Assembly (NCBI GenBank): GCA_020724505.1
Contig: DYGV01000018.1
Location: forward strand, 1-36,959
Reading direction: 5' to 3'
Origin: Anaerolinea thermophila
Lineage (GTDB): Bacteria; Chloroflexota; Anaerolineae; Anaerolineales; UBA4823
DNA length: 36,959 nt
Of this stretch, positions 27,260-36,959 are shown one piece after another. The notes under the pieces are model-generated. The model did not search any database. It saw only the letters and a program-made list of their open reading frames with translations, and was not told the DNA's origin. Both the position numbers and the translations under genes were made by a program. The first letter of the stretch is position 1, and each line of letters opens with the position of its first letter.

Positions 27260-28840
27260 ATGGAGACCCGAACCACGTCTGCAAATCGCCAAATTGCCCG
27301 CGCGGCAGGTACCGTGATGGCAGCTTTTGTCATCAGCAATCTGGTGGGTTTAGTCAGACAGATATTCATCGCAAGAGCGTTTGGCACCAGCGCAGAAATG
27401 GAAGCTTTCAATGCGGCTAACCGCGTCGCCGAGACTTTATTCAATCTGGTCGCTGGTGGCGCTCTCTCTTCTGCATTTATTCCCACTTTTACTTCTCTTC
27501 TCAGCCACAATGACCACAAACGATCCTGGGGGTTGGCTTCCGCTGTTGCCAATTGGATTTTGATAATCTTGATTGGATTATGCCTCGCGGCTTTTGTTTT
27601 TGCGCCTTGGATTGTGCGCTATGTGCTTGCCCCAGGTTTTGTAGCCGAGCCGCAGAAAGAAGCATTAACAATTGCATTGATGCGCTGGATGTTGCCCTCA
27701 GCCGTCATTTTTGGTTTGAGTGGATTAGTGATGGGGATATTGAACTCCAATCAGGTGTTTCTCTATCCGGCTTTAGCGCCAGCGATGTATCAAACAGGTC
27801 TGATCCTGGGTGTGACTGTACTATCACCTCGCTTTGGCATCTATGGTCTGGCTTATGGCGTCCTTATAGGTGCCAGTTTACATCTGCTACTGCAATTGCC
27901 GTCGTTGATGAGATTGCGTGGAGAGTATTCTTTCACTTTGGATATTCATTCGCCAGACCTGCGCGAGGTAGCGCAACTGATGGCGCCTCGCTTATTAGGC
28001 GTGGCGGTGGTGCAGTTGAATTTTTGGATCAACACGCGCCTAGCTTCGCAGTTTGTGGAGGGCAGTGTAACCGGGGTTGTGCTGGCATTCAGCTTGATGC
28101 TGATGCCGCAAGCGGCGATTGCTCAATCCATTGCCATCGCAGCCATGCCAACCTTCTCTGCTCAGGTGGCTCTGGGAAAATTAGAGGAGATGCGCGCTTC
28201 TCTGGCTGCAAGCCTGCGGGGGGTGCTGTTATTATCCATCCCTGCTTCGATTGGTTTGATGCTTTTGCGCACTCCGCTGGTCGCTTTACTCTATCAAAGG
28301 GGCCAATTTGATGAAAGATCTACCGAACTGGTTTCCTGGGCGCTGCTTTGGTATGCTTCGGGACTGGTGGGGCACGCCATCGTCGAGATTCTCTCGCGTG
28401 CATTCTATTCTTTGCATGATACGCGGACGCCGGTAGCAGTGGGAGTGGGGGCGATGACCCTGAATCTAGTTTTCAGTTATGCCTTTTCTGCAATGTTCTT
28501 GGAAATTGGCTGGCTGCCGCATGGCGGTTTGGCGTTGGCAAATTCGGCAGCAACGGCTTTAGAGGCGTCTTTATTATGGTGGATAATGCGCCGCCGTTTA
28601 CAGGGACTGGCCGGTGGGCATATCTTAAGTGGGGCACTACAGGCTGGCCTGGCTAGTTTGGCGATGGCGGCCAGCGTTTGGACCTGGATGCTTCTCTCGG
28701 TAGGCCGTTTGCCAAGCTGGGAGGTCGCCTTAATTGGCATTGCTTTGGGAAGTTGCGTTTACGGCGCGTTGATTTTGTTGTTGGGCGTGAATGAAGTTCG
28801 TCTGGTCTTAAAGACTCTGCGGAGGCGTCTGGCGCGATGA
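27260..28840 (+). CDS. murJ: Lipid II flippase MurJ / MviN family
   Basis: 526 aa; RQIARAAGTVMAAFVISNLVGLVRQIFIARAFGTSAEMEAFNAANRVAETLFNLVAGGALSSAFIPTF; many TM helices. Confidence 0.93.
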   Translation: METRTTSANRQIARAAGTVMAAFVISNLVGLVRQIFIARAFGTSAEMEAFNAANRVAETLFNLVAGGALSSAFIPTFTSLLSHNDHKRSWGLASAVANWILIILIGLCLAAFVFAPWIVRYVLAPGFVAEPQKEALTIALMRWMLPSAVIFGLSGLVMGILNSNQVFLYPALAPAMYQTGLILGVTVLSPRFGIYGLAYGVLIGASLHLLLQLPSLMRLRGEYSFTLDIHSPDLREVAQLMAPRLLGVAVVQLNFWINTRLASQFVEGSVTGVVLAFSLMLMPQAAIAQSIAIAAMPTFSAQVALGKLEEMRASLAASLRGVLLLSIPASIGLMLLRTPLVALLYQRGQFDERSTELVSWALLWYASGLVGHAIVEILSRAFYSLHDTRTPVAVGVGAMTLNLVFSYAFSAMFLEIGWLPHGGLALANSAATALEASLLWWIMRRRLQGLAGGHILSGALQAGLASLAMAASVWTWMLLSVGRLPSWEVALIGIALGSCVYGALILLLGVNEVRLVLKTLRRRLAR

Positions 28841-29832
28841 AATTTTGGAAACAGGCGCCGCTAACCACAAAAATCTATCTTGTGGTCATTGGATTTTTGA
28901 CCATGGTATTCGCCGCGTTGATCCTGCTGCGCGCCTCGGTCGCTCCGGGAAGCGAATCGGCGCTGAGAGGCTGGTTGATGAAAGGAACCGCAGCATCGGA
29001 CCGGATTTCTCAAACCCCAAACGCCGCTGCCGGTATGTTAGAAACTCCGGCTTTCACTCCAGGGACGCCATGGTTGCGGGCAGCGGCGAATGCGCCGATC
29101 CGTCTCACGCCGGATAGCCAAGCAGCTCCGGCAGCGATTTTAGAGGCTGGTCAATTTTCTCAGATTGTTGGTGCAAGCCCGGATCGCCAGTGGTGGGCGA
29201 TCCCTGTTGAATACTTTGAGGGCGGGATTGGTTGGGTCTCTGCTGCTGATGTGATCGCTGAAAATGGGGAAAGTGCTCCTATCGTCCAGGTTGGCAGTTC
29301 AGTTGCAGCGACTCCTATCCCAACCGATCGCCTTCCTCTGGTGCAGGCGATTGCGAATGTCAATGTGCGTAGCGGACCAGATTTAAGGGCTGAGAAGATA
29401 GGAATCTTACAAAATGGACAGACAGCCGAGGTGGTGGGTAGAAGCGAAGATAATTTTTGGTGGGCAATTCGCTTACCGGAGGCCAGCAGCTCCATTGGCT
29501 GGATCTCTCGTGATTATGTAGTTGCGCGAAACGCGAATGATGTTCCAATCATCACTATGGAACCTCAGATCGTCAGCGGAGGTGTGCCATCCCCTCAGTC
29601 AGGGAAACCATTTCTGACGGCAGTCTGGAATGTAAACATTCGCGCTGGGCCAGGCACTGAATATGCAGTGGTGGGCACCTTGAATCAAGGGGCTTCTGCG
29701 GAAATTGTAGGGATCAGTGCAGATGGGCTTTGGTGGGCAATCCTATATGATGGAACACAAAATGGGCGCGGTTGGGTGGCAGCAGCCTATGTTCAGGCAA
29801 ACAATACCGCGAACGTGCCGGTGCTCAAGTGA
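28837..29832 (+). CDS. Membrane-anchored protein with three bacterial SH3-like repeats
   Basis: N-terminal TM; repeats containing NVNVRSGP...QNGQTAEVVGRSEDNFWWAI and WNVNIRAGPGTEYAVVGTLNQGASAEIVG; ATGA overlap with murJ. Confidence 0.85.
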   Translation: MKFWKQAPLTTKIYLVVIGFLTMVFAALILLRASVAPGSESALRGWLMKGTAASDRISQTPNAAAGMLETPAFTPGTPWLRAAANAPIRLTPDSQAAPAAILEAGQFSQIVGASPDRQWWAIPVEYFEGGIGWVSAADVIAENGESAPIVQVGSSVAATPIPTDRLPLVQAIANVNVRSGPDLRAEKIGILQNGQTAEVVGRSEDNFWWAIRLPEASSSIGWISRDYVVARNANDVPIITMEPQIVSGGVPSPQSGKPFLTAVWNVNIRAGPGTEYAVVGTLNQGASAEIVGISADGLWWAILYDGTQNGRGWVAAAYVQANNTANVPVLK

Positions 29833-29863
29833 ATATATCGTAATAGAGCAATCTTTTTGTAAA

Positions 29864-30319
29864 TTACGTCCAGAGTAACCAAAACAACTGCGCGATCCCA
29901 ATTCCCAATAAAGTGCCCGCTAAGGCTTCCAATGGCGTATGCCCAAGCACCTCGCGTAATTCCTCTTGTTTGAGGGGATGACCTGAAGCGAGATCGGTAA
30001 TCATCTTATTGATGATGCGGGCATGTTTCCCGGCCTGACGTCGGATGCCGGTAGCATCGTAGATCACAATCAGTGCCAGAGCAAAAGCGAGCGCAAATAG
30101 CGGCGAGCCAAACCCTTGAGATAAGCCGATTGCATGAGCCACGCCAGCCACCAACGCGGAGTGCGAGCTGGGCATGCCGCCAGCGCGCAACAATAATGAC
30201 CAGTTCCAATGACGGGTCTTTAGATAGTTCAGTGGTACTTTGATTGTCTGCGCAATTGCCCAACCGACAACAGCGGAAACCAGAGCATAATATGGGTAGG
30301 AAGTTGTAGTGGTCTCCAT
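29864..30319 (-). CDS. Divergent PAP2 family protein (DUF212/YuiD-like)
   Basis: LRAGGMPSSHSALVAGVAHAIG, IVIYDATGIRRQAGKHA, LGHTPLEALAGTLLG. Start METTTTSYPYY chosen over the longer ORF. Confidence 0.88.
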   Translation of the reverse strand: METTTTSYPYYALVSAVVGWAIAQTIKVPLNYLKTRHWNWSLLLRAGGMPSSHSALVAGVAHAIGLSQGFGSPLFALAFALALIVIYDATGIRRQAGKHARIINKMITDLASGHPLKQEELREVLGHTPLEALAGTLLGIGIAQLFWLLWT

Positions 30320-30355
30320 GACGACTTTTTGTTCGCGGCGCAGCAATGGGATAAT

Positions 30356-30604
30356 CTATGAGGGGGTGAAATCAATCAGATCTTCACCGGCTAACTGTTT
30401 TACGCGCAATTCGGCTTTGTCTAGCAGCGTGGCGCAGCGCTGAGCCAACGCCTGACCGCGTTCGAAAGCCGCCAGCGCAGTTTCTAAAGGCAAGGCGTTG
30501 GATTCAAGCAGGGAGGCAATGTTTTCCAATTCTTGGAGCGCTTCTTCAAAGGACAATTGATCCACGGGCGTCGCAGGGATTTCATAAGAGGTATTTTCGG
30601 TCAT
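30356..30604 (-). CDS. xseB: Exodeoxyribonuclease VII small subunit
   Basis: LSFEEALQELENIASLLESNALPLETALAAFERGQALAQRCATLLDKAELRVKQL. Confidence 0.93.
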   Translation of the reverse strand: MTENTSYEIPATPVDQLSFEEALQELENIASLLESNALPLETALAAFERGQALAQRCATLLDKAELRVKQLAGEDLIDFTPS

Positions 30605-31050
30605 AATGGTTCACCATCTGGAGGAGGATTATCAGGATGTTGGGGTAGAAATGCAGCTAGCATTGCAGTAGGAGGTAAGATTTGACGCGCGGCAGCTTCG
30701 AACTCTTCGGATGTGTAACCCTGGCGGCGCAAGGTGAGTTCGATTTCAGGGAGAATTTCGCGGAAGTATTTTTGGCGCATGGTATTACGGCGGGTGATCA
30801 TGGCAGCAAGATTGGCGAAGGCAATTAGCCCGATGAATGCCAATACGATGGCAATCGCTGCGCTTATTACACTAAAGCCTACAACGATAAACGTGATCGA
30901 GGCAAAGATAGCCGCCGGAGCGAGACCGACGAAACAACCTAGATTGAAGGCTCGATGTGTGGCTTCAATAACCGCTGCCTCCAATTTTTCATTGGCGCTT
31001 TCTGCCAGATTGGTAAGAGTAATGGGGGCTTTCTCGATTGGGGGTTGCAT
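30601..31050 (-). CDS. Small membrane protein of unknown function (two TM)
   Basis: 149 aa, FVGLAPAAIFASITFIVVGFSVISAAIAIVLAFIGLIAFANLAAMI; ATGA overlap with xseB. Confidence 0.7.
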   Translation of the reverse strand: MQPPIEKAPITLTNLAESANEKLEAAVIEATHRAFNLGCFVGLAPAAIFASITFIVVGFSVISAAIAIVLAFIGLIAFANLAAMITRRNTMRQKYFREILPEIELTLRRQGYTSEEFEAAARQILPPTAMLAAFLPQHPDNPPPDGEPL

Positions 31051-31121
31051 TTCAAACTAATTCTTCATCATCATATTGTGAATGTGTTTACACCCATGCA
31101 CAACGTTTGAGTGTTTGGGTG

Positions 31122-32387
31122 TCATTGCGATTTGCTCTCTTCATTCTGAATTTCTATCCATGTGTTCCCAATGACTTTTGGTCGGGCGAGAATCGGTACA
31201 CTTCCATCGGATAGCTGGGCGTTTAATAACGTGTTGGTTTCTATTTGCTGGACGCTCTTGATGACCTCGCCATCGGGTCGAGATAGGATGGCATAGCCTC
31301 GTTGAAGCACCGCCAGCGGATTTAGTGAATAAAGCTGTTTCATCAAGCTTTGTAAGCTCAAGCGACGCATCTGTAAGAGGTGCTCGAATTGGGTCCCAAT
31401 TTGACGGTTTAACTCATCAATGCGTTGGCGCAGAGATCGAATTTGGCTAAAGGGAGAACGCGCCTTGAGGCGGTTGTTTTCCCTTTGGAGGCGCATCCGA
31501 AAACTGAAAAGCCGCTCTGCAACGGCTTGTTTTATGCGTTTGTTTTGGTTGTCAATAGCGGCGAGCAATTCCTGGCGACTGGGAGTGGCCAGTTCGGCAG
31601 CCGCAGTGGGCGTTGGGGCGCGCAGGTCGCTAACGAAGTCGGCGATGGTGAAATCTGTCTCGTGACCAACGCCGCTGATCACCGGCGCAGTGGATGCAGC
31701 GATGGCGCGGGCAACTCGTTCATCGTTAAACGCCCAGAGGTCTTCAATTGAGCCGCCGCCGCGCACCACTAAAATCACATCGGGGTGGACATATTCATTG
31801 AGCGATTGCAATGCAGAGATAATGCCGGCTGGCGCTTCTTCTCCCTGTACCGCTGTGGGTGAAAGGACAACCTCTGCGATAGGAAAACGGCGACGTAGGA
31901 TGTTAAGCACATCCTGTAATGCTGCCCCAGTCGGAGAAGTAACAACGCCGATGCGCTTTGGCCAGGTGGGAATTGGTCGCTTGCGCTCTTCGTCGAATAA
32001 CCCTTCGGCTTCGAGGCGCGCTTTTAAGCGCATGAATTGCTGATATAGAGCACCTTCACCAGCCGGTCGGATCAAATCTACATAGAGCTGATATTGTCCG
32101 GCGGTTTCATAAACCCCAATACCGCCATGAACCTCCACTGCTTGACCTTCGCGCAAGGCATTAGAGAGGCGAGGTGCCGAGTTTCGCCAAATGACACAGC
32201 GCAGAGCGCTGCGGCTATCTTTGATGGTGAAATAGATATGGCCGGAGGTGGGTCGAGAGAGATTGGAAACCTCGCCTAAGACCCAAACGTCCTGTAAAAG
32301 TTCGTCGCTTTCCAGGATCTCGCGCAGATAACGGGTAATTTCGCTAACCGTCCAAACTGGGATAGAAAAAATGGGTAGCTGGGTCAT
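31122..32387 (-). CDS. xseA: Exodeoxyribonuclease VII large subunit
   Basis: SEITRYLREILESDELLQDVWVLGEVSNLSRPTSGHIYFTIKDS; IGVVTSPTGAALQDVLNILRRRFP; RGGGSIEDLWAFNDE; SGVGHETDFTIADFVSDLRAPTPTAAAE. Confidence 0.96.
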   Translation of the reverse strand: MTQLPIFSIPVWTVSEITRYLREILESDELLQDVWVLGEVSNLSRPTSGHIYFTIKDSRSALRCVIWRNSAPRLSNALREGQAVEVHGGIGVYETAGQYQLYVDLIRPAGEGALYQQFMRLKARLEAEGLFDEERKRPIPTWPKRIGVVTSPTGAALQDVLNILRRRFPIAEVVLSPTAVQGEEAPAGIISALQSLNEYVHPDVILVVRGGGSIEDLWAFNDERVARAIAASTAPVISGVGHETDFTIADFVSDLRAPTPTAAAELATPSRQELLAAIDNQNKRIKQAVAERLFSFRMRLQRENNRLKARSPFSQIRSLRQRIDELNRQIGTQFEHLLQMRRLSLQSLMKQLYSLNPLAVLQRGYAILSRPDGEVIKSVQQIETNTLLNAQLSDGSVPILARPKVIGNTWIEIQNEESKSQ

Positions 32388-32547
32388 GGCTGTTATCCAG
32401 ATGCACAGGATACTCTTGATTGGAAAGGCTGTCAACATCGTATTTCATGCTGTTAGTCTGTAGTTTATTCGAACCATTCCATTCAAGATGTTTTTTTGCT
32501 ACAATACAACCGGCGTGGGTTTGAACAATCATTTTATCAGCACATCT

Positions 32548-33054
32548 ATGGAGTTCAAGTTGGATCACATCTGGTCCCCGTGGCGTATGGAGTACATCCT
32601 CAGCGATAAAAAACAAGAATGCATTTTTTGTCAGGAACTGAGCCGCCCTGACGGGCCGCAGAATTTGATCGTTCATCGTGGTCAGCGAGCGTTTGTTATC
32701 CTTAACAGATACCCTTACACCAGCGGTCATTTAATGGTCGTTCCGAAGGATCATAAGCCATCCTTGGAGGATCTGGATGCGGAGACGCGCAGCGAGATCA
32801 TGGAACTGACCGTCAAAGCGATGACAGTATTGCGTGAAGAATACCGACCGCATGGGTTTAACGTCGGGGTCAATATCGGCGAAGCTGCAGGAGCAGGCGT
32901 ATTGGATCATGTTCATGTACATATTGTGCCGCGCTGGAGCGGCGACACCAATTTCATGGCTTCTTTGGCAGGGGCGCGTGTTCTCCCGGAAAGCTTGGAG
33001 GATACATATACACGTATCCTGAAAGCCTGGACAGGCGATTCTCCACCCAAGTAA
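32548..33054 (+). CDS. HIT family hydrolase
   Basis: [42 protein letters not shown] (HxHxHxx). Confidence 0.95.
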   Translation: MEFKLDHIWSPWRMEYILSDKKQECIFCQELSRPDGPQNLIVHRGQRAFVILNRYPYTSGHLMVVPKDHKPSLEDLDAETRSEIMELTVKAMTVLREEYRPHGFNVGVNIGEAAGAGVLDHVHVHIVPRWSGDTNFMASLAGARVLPESLEDTYTRILKAWTGDSPPK

Positions 33055-33091
33055 CAAAATAATCGTTCTTTATGAGCCAGGAGGAAGAAAA

Positions 33092-34297
33092 ATGGATGTT
33101 GATGGCAAAACTCCAGTTATTTTAAGTGCCGCCCGCACCCCTAGCGGACGCTTTCAGGGGAGCTTGAGCGGAATTCCAGCACCCAAACTGGGCGCGATTG
33201 TGCTTCAAGCCGCTCTAGCTCGCGCCGGCCTGGAAGACTTGAGCGAGATAGACGAAGTGATCATGGGGAATGTCGTTTCGGCTGGATTAGGCCATGCGCC
33301 AGCACGACAGGCAGCGATCTATGCCGGCATCCCGCCAAGCGTGGGCGCAACCACCATCAATAAGGTGTGCGGTTCGGGTTTAAAGACAATCATGCTTGCT
33401 GCGCAAGCCATACGCGCTGGCGATGGCGAGTTGTTCGCTTGCGGCGGAATGGAAAATATGAGTCGCGCCCCCTATCTGGTAGATGGGCGTACAGGGGCTT
33501 TACGTTTCGGGCACGTTCAATTGACCGACGCTCTCCTCCACGATGGTTTATGGGACTCGCTCGTAAATTGGGGGATGGGAGATGCAGCGGAATTTATTGC
33601 CAGAGAATTTTGCGTCACGCGCGAAGCCATGGACGAATTCGCCTACCAAAGCCATCGTAAGGCTATCGAAGCCAGCGACGCTGGCAGGTTTAAAGCCGAG
33701 ATCGTGCCTGTAGAATTGCCTGGGAAAAAGGGTACAACCATTTTTGAAATAGACGAAACGCCGCGTCGAGACACAACGCTAGAAGCCCTGGCAGGTTTAA
33801 AGCCGGCCTTTCAGAAAGACGGCAGGGTGACCGCTGGAAATGCGCCTGGCCTCAATGACGGCGCAGCAGCGGTTGTCGTTGCCAGCGCACGGAAGGCGCA
33901 GGAGTTGGGGATTGCCCCTATGGCGCGGATTGTTGGCTATGCCTAGGCGGCCACAGAACCGAAATATTTGTTCGACGCCCCCCGATTGGCGATCCCCAAA
34001 TTACTTAAAAAAGTTGGCTGGGAGCTAAAAAATGTAGATCTGATCGAACTCAATGAAGCCTTTGCAGCTCAAGTGTTGGCAAATGGTTATGGGTTGCAGG
34101 AAATGGGTTGGAATTGGGAGAGGGTGAACGTCAATGGCGGCGCGATAGCGCTAGGTCATCCTATTGGCGCAAGTGGGGCGCGCATCTTGACCACGCTGAT
34201 CCATGCCTTACACCAGCGCGGATTGAAGCGGGGCATTGCTTGCCTGTGCCTGGGTGGCGCAGAAGCAGTGGCGATGGCAGTCGAGGCTGAGCAATAA
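33092..34297 (+). pseudogene. Acetyl-CoA C-acetyltransferase (thiolase) interrupted by an in-frame TAG at 33944-33946
   Basis: VCGSGLKT in the first part; after TAG the same frame continues [42 protein letters not shown]...[17 protein letters not shown]...[16 protein letters not shown]. Confidence 0.9.
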
Positions 34298-34310
34298 ACA
34301 GGAGGCGGGC

Positions 34311-35159
34311 ATGAATATTCAACATATTTTTGTGGTTGGCGCAGGTACAATGGGCAGCGGTATTGCTCAAGTGGCTGCAACTTCTGGCTATCAAGTGACG
34401 CTTATGGATGTTGTGACCGAGCAACTGGAGAAAGCGAAGTTAAACATTGCCCGCTCCGTAGATAAACTACTGGAAAAAGAAAAAATCACCCCAGAACAAC
34501 GCCAAGCGGCTCTTGAGATCCGAATGACGGATAACCTGGAGATGGCTTCAGAAGCCGATTTGCTCATCGAAGCTGCTACAGAAAACCCACAAGTGAAATT
34601 CAAAATATTTGCCGAGCTGGATCAAAGAGCCAAGCCGGAAGCGTTGTTAGCTTCGAACACTTCTTCGATCAGCATCACCCGGATTGCCAGCGTCACTCGA
34701 CGAGCAGAGCAGGTTGTAGGAATGCATTTCATGAATCCGGTACCGTTGATGCGTTTGGTAGAGATCATTCGCGGGCTTGCTACCAGCGACGCGGTGACTC
34801 AACAAATAATGGATGTTTGTCGCCGCATGGGAAAAGAACCGGTGGAAGCGAAGGATTCTCCCGGTTTTATTTCAAACCGCATCCTTTGCCCGATGATAAA
34901 TGAAGCCATCTTTGCCTTGCAGGAAGGGATTGGCACGCCAGAAGCCATAGATACGGTCATGAAGCTGGGCATGAACCATCCCATGGGCCCTCTGGCACTG
35001 GCCGATCTCATCGGCTTGGACGTGGTGTTGAACGTGATGGAGGTATTGCAGCGAGATTTGGGTGAAGATAAATATCGTCCAGCGTACCTTTTGCGCAAGA
35101 TGGTAGACGCCGGACATTTGGGGAGAAAGTCGGGGCGAGGATTTTATGTGTATGAATAG
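34311..35159 (+). CDS. 3-hydroxybutyryl-CoA dehydrogenase (3-hydroxyacyl-CoA DH family)
   Basis: [80 protein letters not shown] 34311 after AGGAGG. Confidence 0.95.
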   Translation: MNIQHIFVVGAGTMGSGIAQVAATSGYQVTLMDVVTEQLEKAKLNIARSVDKLLEKEKITPEQRQAALEIRMTDNLEMASEADLLIEAATENPQVKFKIFAELDQRAKPEALLASNTSSISITRIASVTRRAEQVVGMHFMNPVPLMRLVEIIRGLATSDAVTQQIMDVCRRMGKEPVEAKDSPGFISNRILCPMINEAIFALQEGIGTPEAIDTVMKLGMNHPMGPLALADLIGLDVVLNVMEVLQRDLGEDKYRPAYLLRKMVDAGHLGRKSGRGFYVYE

Positions 35160-35162
35160 GGG

Positions 35163-36002
35163 CTATTTTACGAAAAAACCGACGCCTAAAATACCAGGAC
35201 CTCCGTGGGTGACAATCGCCGGTGGGACGTGAACGACTGGGATTTCAGCCTGACCAACCAGTTCGCGAAAATCTGAAGCCAGGGCAAGCCCCTGGCTTTT
35301 ATCGCCGGAGTACATTACGGTGAGGTACCCTGTACCGTCGCGTGGGATTTGTTCCAAGACGATTTCTTTCAATCGAGCAACAGCACGTTTATGTGTGCGT
35401 TCACGCTCATATTGATCTACTTTACCGTCGTTTAATCGCAAGATGGGCTTGATCTGTAAAACGCCACCTAAAAGGGCAGCAGCATTGCCAATCCGTCCGC
35501 CGCGGGCAAGATATTCCAGGGTATCCACCATAAAATATACCCGGCATCGGCGGCTCATTTCCATCACGCGCGCCACGATTTCGTCGGCGCTCACCCCAGA
35601 TTTTGCCCACTGATGCGCCAGTTGAACTAGCGTCCCTAATGGGCTGGCGATTAAACGGGTGTCGAGGACGCGGATATCCGCGTCGGGAAATTCCATGGCG
35701 GCGATGGTTGCCGAGCGAACAGTGCCACTGACTTCTGCAGAAGGATGTATGCAAATTATGGGTTCTCCTAAAGACACCAACCGCTTGAACTCCTCGATGA
35801 ATAATTCCGGAGGCGGAGCAGCAGTTTTGGGTAATTCCGATGAGGTTTTGAGACGTTGCATAAATGCCTCAATATCCAGATCAATCCCTTCATAGTAACT
35901 TTCGCTGCCGAAGTTGATAACCTGGGGAATGACCGGCACACCGGTCTGCTTTGCGAACTCCTGATCCAGGCAAGCGGTGGTGTCTGTGACAATTTTGACC
36001 AT
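35163..36002 (-). CDS. DegV family (fatty-acid-binding) protein
   Basis: VKIVTDTTACLDQEFAKQTGVPVIPQVINFGSESYYEGIDLD...LIASPLGTLVQLA...IVTHGGPGILGVGF. Confidence 0.93.
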   Translation of the reverse strand: MVKIVTDTTACLDQEFAKQTGVPVIPQVINFGSESYYEGIDLDIEAFMQRLKTSSELPKTAAPPPELFIEEFKRLVSLGEPIICIHPSAEVSGTVRSATIAAMEFPDADIRVLDTRLIASPLGTLVQLAHQWAKSGVSADEIVARVMEMSRRCRVYFMVDTLEYLARGGRIGNAAALLGGVLQIKPILRLNDGKVDQYERERTHKRAVARLKEIVLEQIPRDGTGYLTVMYSGDKSQGLALASDFRELVGQAEIPVVHVPPAIVTHGGPGILGVGFFVK

Positions 36003-36071
36003 TGGTTAAAATCCTTCTCTGTTCGATAATTGAGAGTGATAAGCGCGAAAAAACTAACGAACAATCATGGG

Positions 36072-36959
36072 TTAGCACGGAAAATAAGGCGCGTCTGCAA
36101 TTGGATCCAGCCCATTTTGGCGGATTACTTGGGAATACCATCGCCCACTTTCCTTGACTGTTCGTTGTAAGGTCTTGAAATCAACATAAACCAGCCCAAA
36201 GCGCATATCATAACCCCACGCCCATTCGAAATTATCCATCATAGACCAGGCGAAGTAGCCATGCAAAGGAACGCCGGCTTGTATTGCGCGATGACATTTG
36301 GAGATATGATCGCGTATAAATCGGATGCGGCGATAATCACGAATGCGGCCATCTGCATCCAACCCATCCGGGATGGCGGTTCCATTTTCGGTGATGTAAA
36401 TTTTCGGTGGATGATATTCATTCCACACCCGGATCAAAACTTCGTAGATTCCTTCTGGATAAATCTCCCACATTTGCGAGTATTCCCGGCCCTCTAAATG
36501 AGTTTCTTGCAAATTTACCAGGGGGATGTCTGGATCATGGTGGATTACCGTGCGGTTATAGTAATTCACGCCTAAGAAATCTAGCGGCGCATGAATGATT
36601 TCCAGATCTTCCGATTGAACGTGGGGGAAAAGGGTGCCAAACAAGTTCACCATATCTTCAGGATAACTTCCTCGCAGTACAGGATCGAGAAAGAGGCGAT
36701 TCTGAATTCCATCATAGCGGATAGCGGCGGCGCGATCAGCCTGGCTATCTGACGCTGGGTGGACGGTTGTTAAGTTGAGTGTGATACCTACATTGATTGG
36801 GTGCTGAACCTCGCTTCGAACTGCCTGTACGGAGAGGCCGTGCGAAAGCAGTAGATGATGCATTGCTTGCAACGCAGCTGCAAGATCGCGTGTCCCCGGG
36901 GCGTGCTCACCATAATAATGACCTACTAGCGCGGCGACAAATGGCTCGTTATGGGTGAT
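36072..36959 (-). CDS. Glycoside hydrolase family 1 beta-glucosidase (partial, N-terminal part outside window)
   Basis: Frame is open to the window edge (ITHNEPFVAALVGHYYGEHAPGTRDLAAALQAMHHLLLSHG...), with YITENGTA and GYFAWSMMDNFEWAWGYDMRFGLVYVDF. Confidence 0.95.
   Translation of the reverse strand: MTHNEPFVAALVGHYYGEHAPGTRDLAAALQAMHHLLLSHGLSVQAVRSEVQHPINVGITLNLTTVHPASDSQADRAAAIRYDGIQNRLFLDPVLRGSYPEDMVNLFGTLFPHVQSEDLEIIHAPLDFLGVNYYNRTVIHHDPDIPLVNLQETHLEGREYSQMWEIYPEGIYEVLIRVWNEYHPPKIYITENGTAIPDGLDADGRIRDYRRIRFIRDHISKCHRAIQAGVPLHGYFAWSMMDNFEWAWGYDMRFGLVYVDFKTLQRTVKESGRWYSQVIRQNGLDPIADAPYFPC

Noticed and set aside
27553-28311. Plus-strand ORF of 252 aa
   Set aside because: Out-of-frame shadow ORF inside murJ, Cys/Arg-rich composition.
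31090-31122. Inverted repeat ACACCCA...TGGGTGT after xseA
   Set aside because: Short arms with a long loop and no U-tract; too weak to call a terminator.
33944-33946. Pyrrolysine insertion at the thiolase TAG
   Set aside because: The expected residue is an ordinary Gln in a non-methylamine enzyme, and other genes in the window end with TAG as a normal stop (for example 34311-35159). Nonsense mutation or sequence error is simpler.

Overview
The window looks like chromosomal sequence from a Chloroflexi (probably Anaerolineae-like) bacterium. That taxonomic guess rests on protein character only and no search was run. About 30 genes are visible. They include a partial ribosomal protein S1, two thiolases, 3-hydroxybutyryl-CoA dehydrogenase, two-component kinases and a response regulator, and a TAP-like hydrolase. 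There is also a run of exported proteins (DUF3160, CapA, PCu(A)C, Ig-like lipoprotein), a DtxR-type regulator, an M20 peptidase, and an atypical protein with two kinase domains next to a TPR/TM protein. The rest includes ATL plus Tag (alkylation repair), MurJ plus an SH3 protein, xseA/xseB, HIT, DegV and a partial GH1 enzyme. No rRNA, tRNA, CRISPR array or transposase was found. The most interesting signals are: (1) two LexA/SOS-like palindromes (GAAC-N4-GTTC), each lying inside the 17-bp spacer of a near-consensus sigma70 promoter; one drives an ATL-Tag repair operon and the other drives a membrane protein of unknown function, a candidate new SOS-regulon member; (2) three genes with apparent lesions: a thiolase with an in-frame TAG where Gln is expected, a histidine kinase with a 1-nt frameshift, and a methyltransferase with a frameshift or small deletion; (3) a tandem atypical-kinase/TPR module; (4) a sensor kinase with an Asn-Gly repeat in its ATP-lid region; (5) four 11-bp direct repeats in a 410-bp intergenic region.
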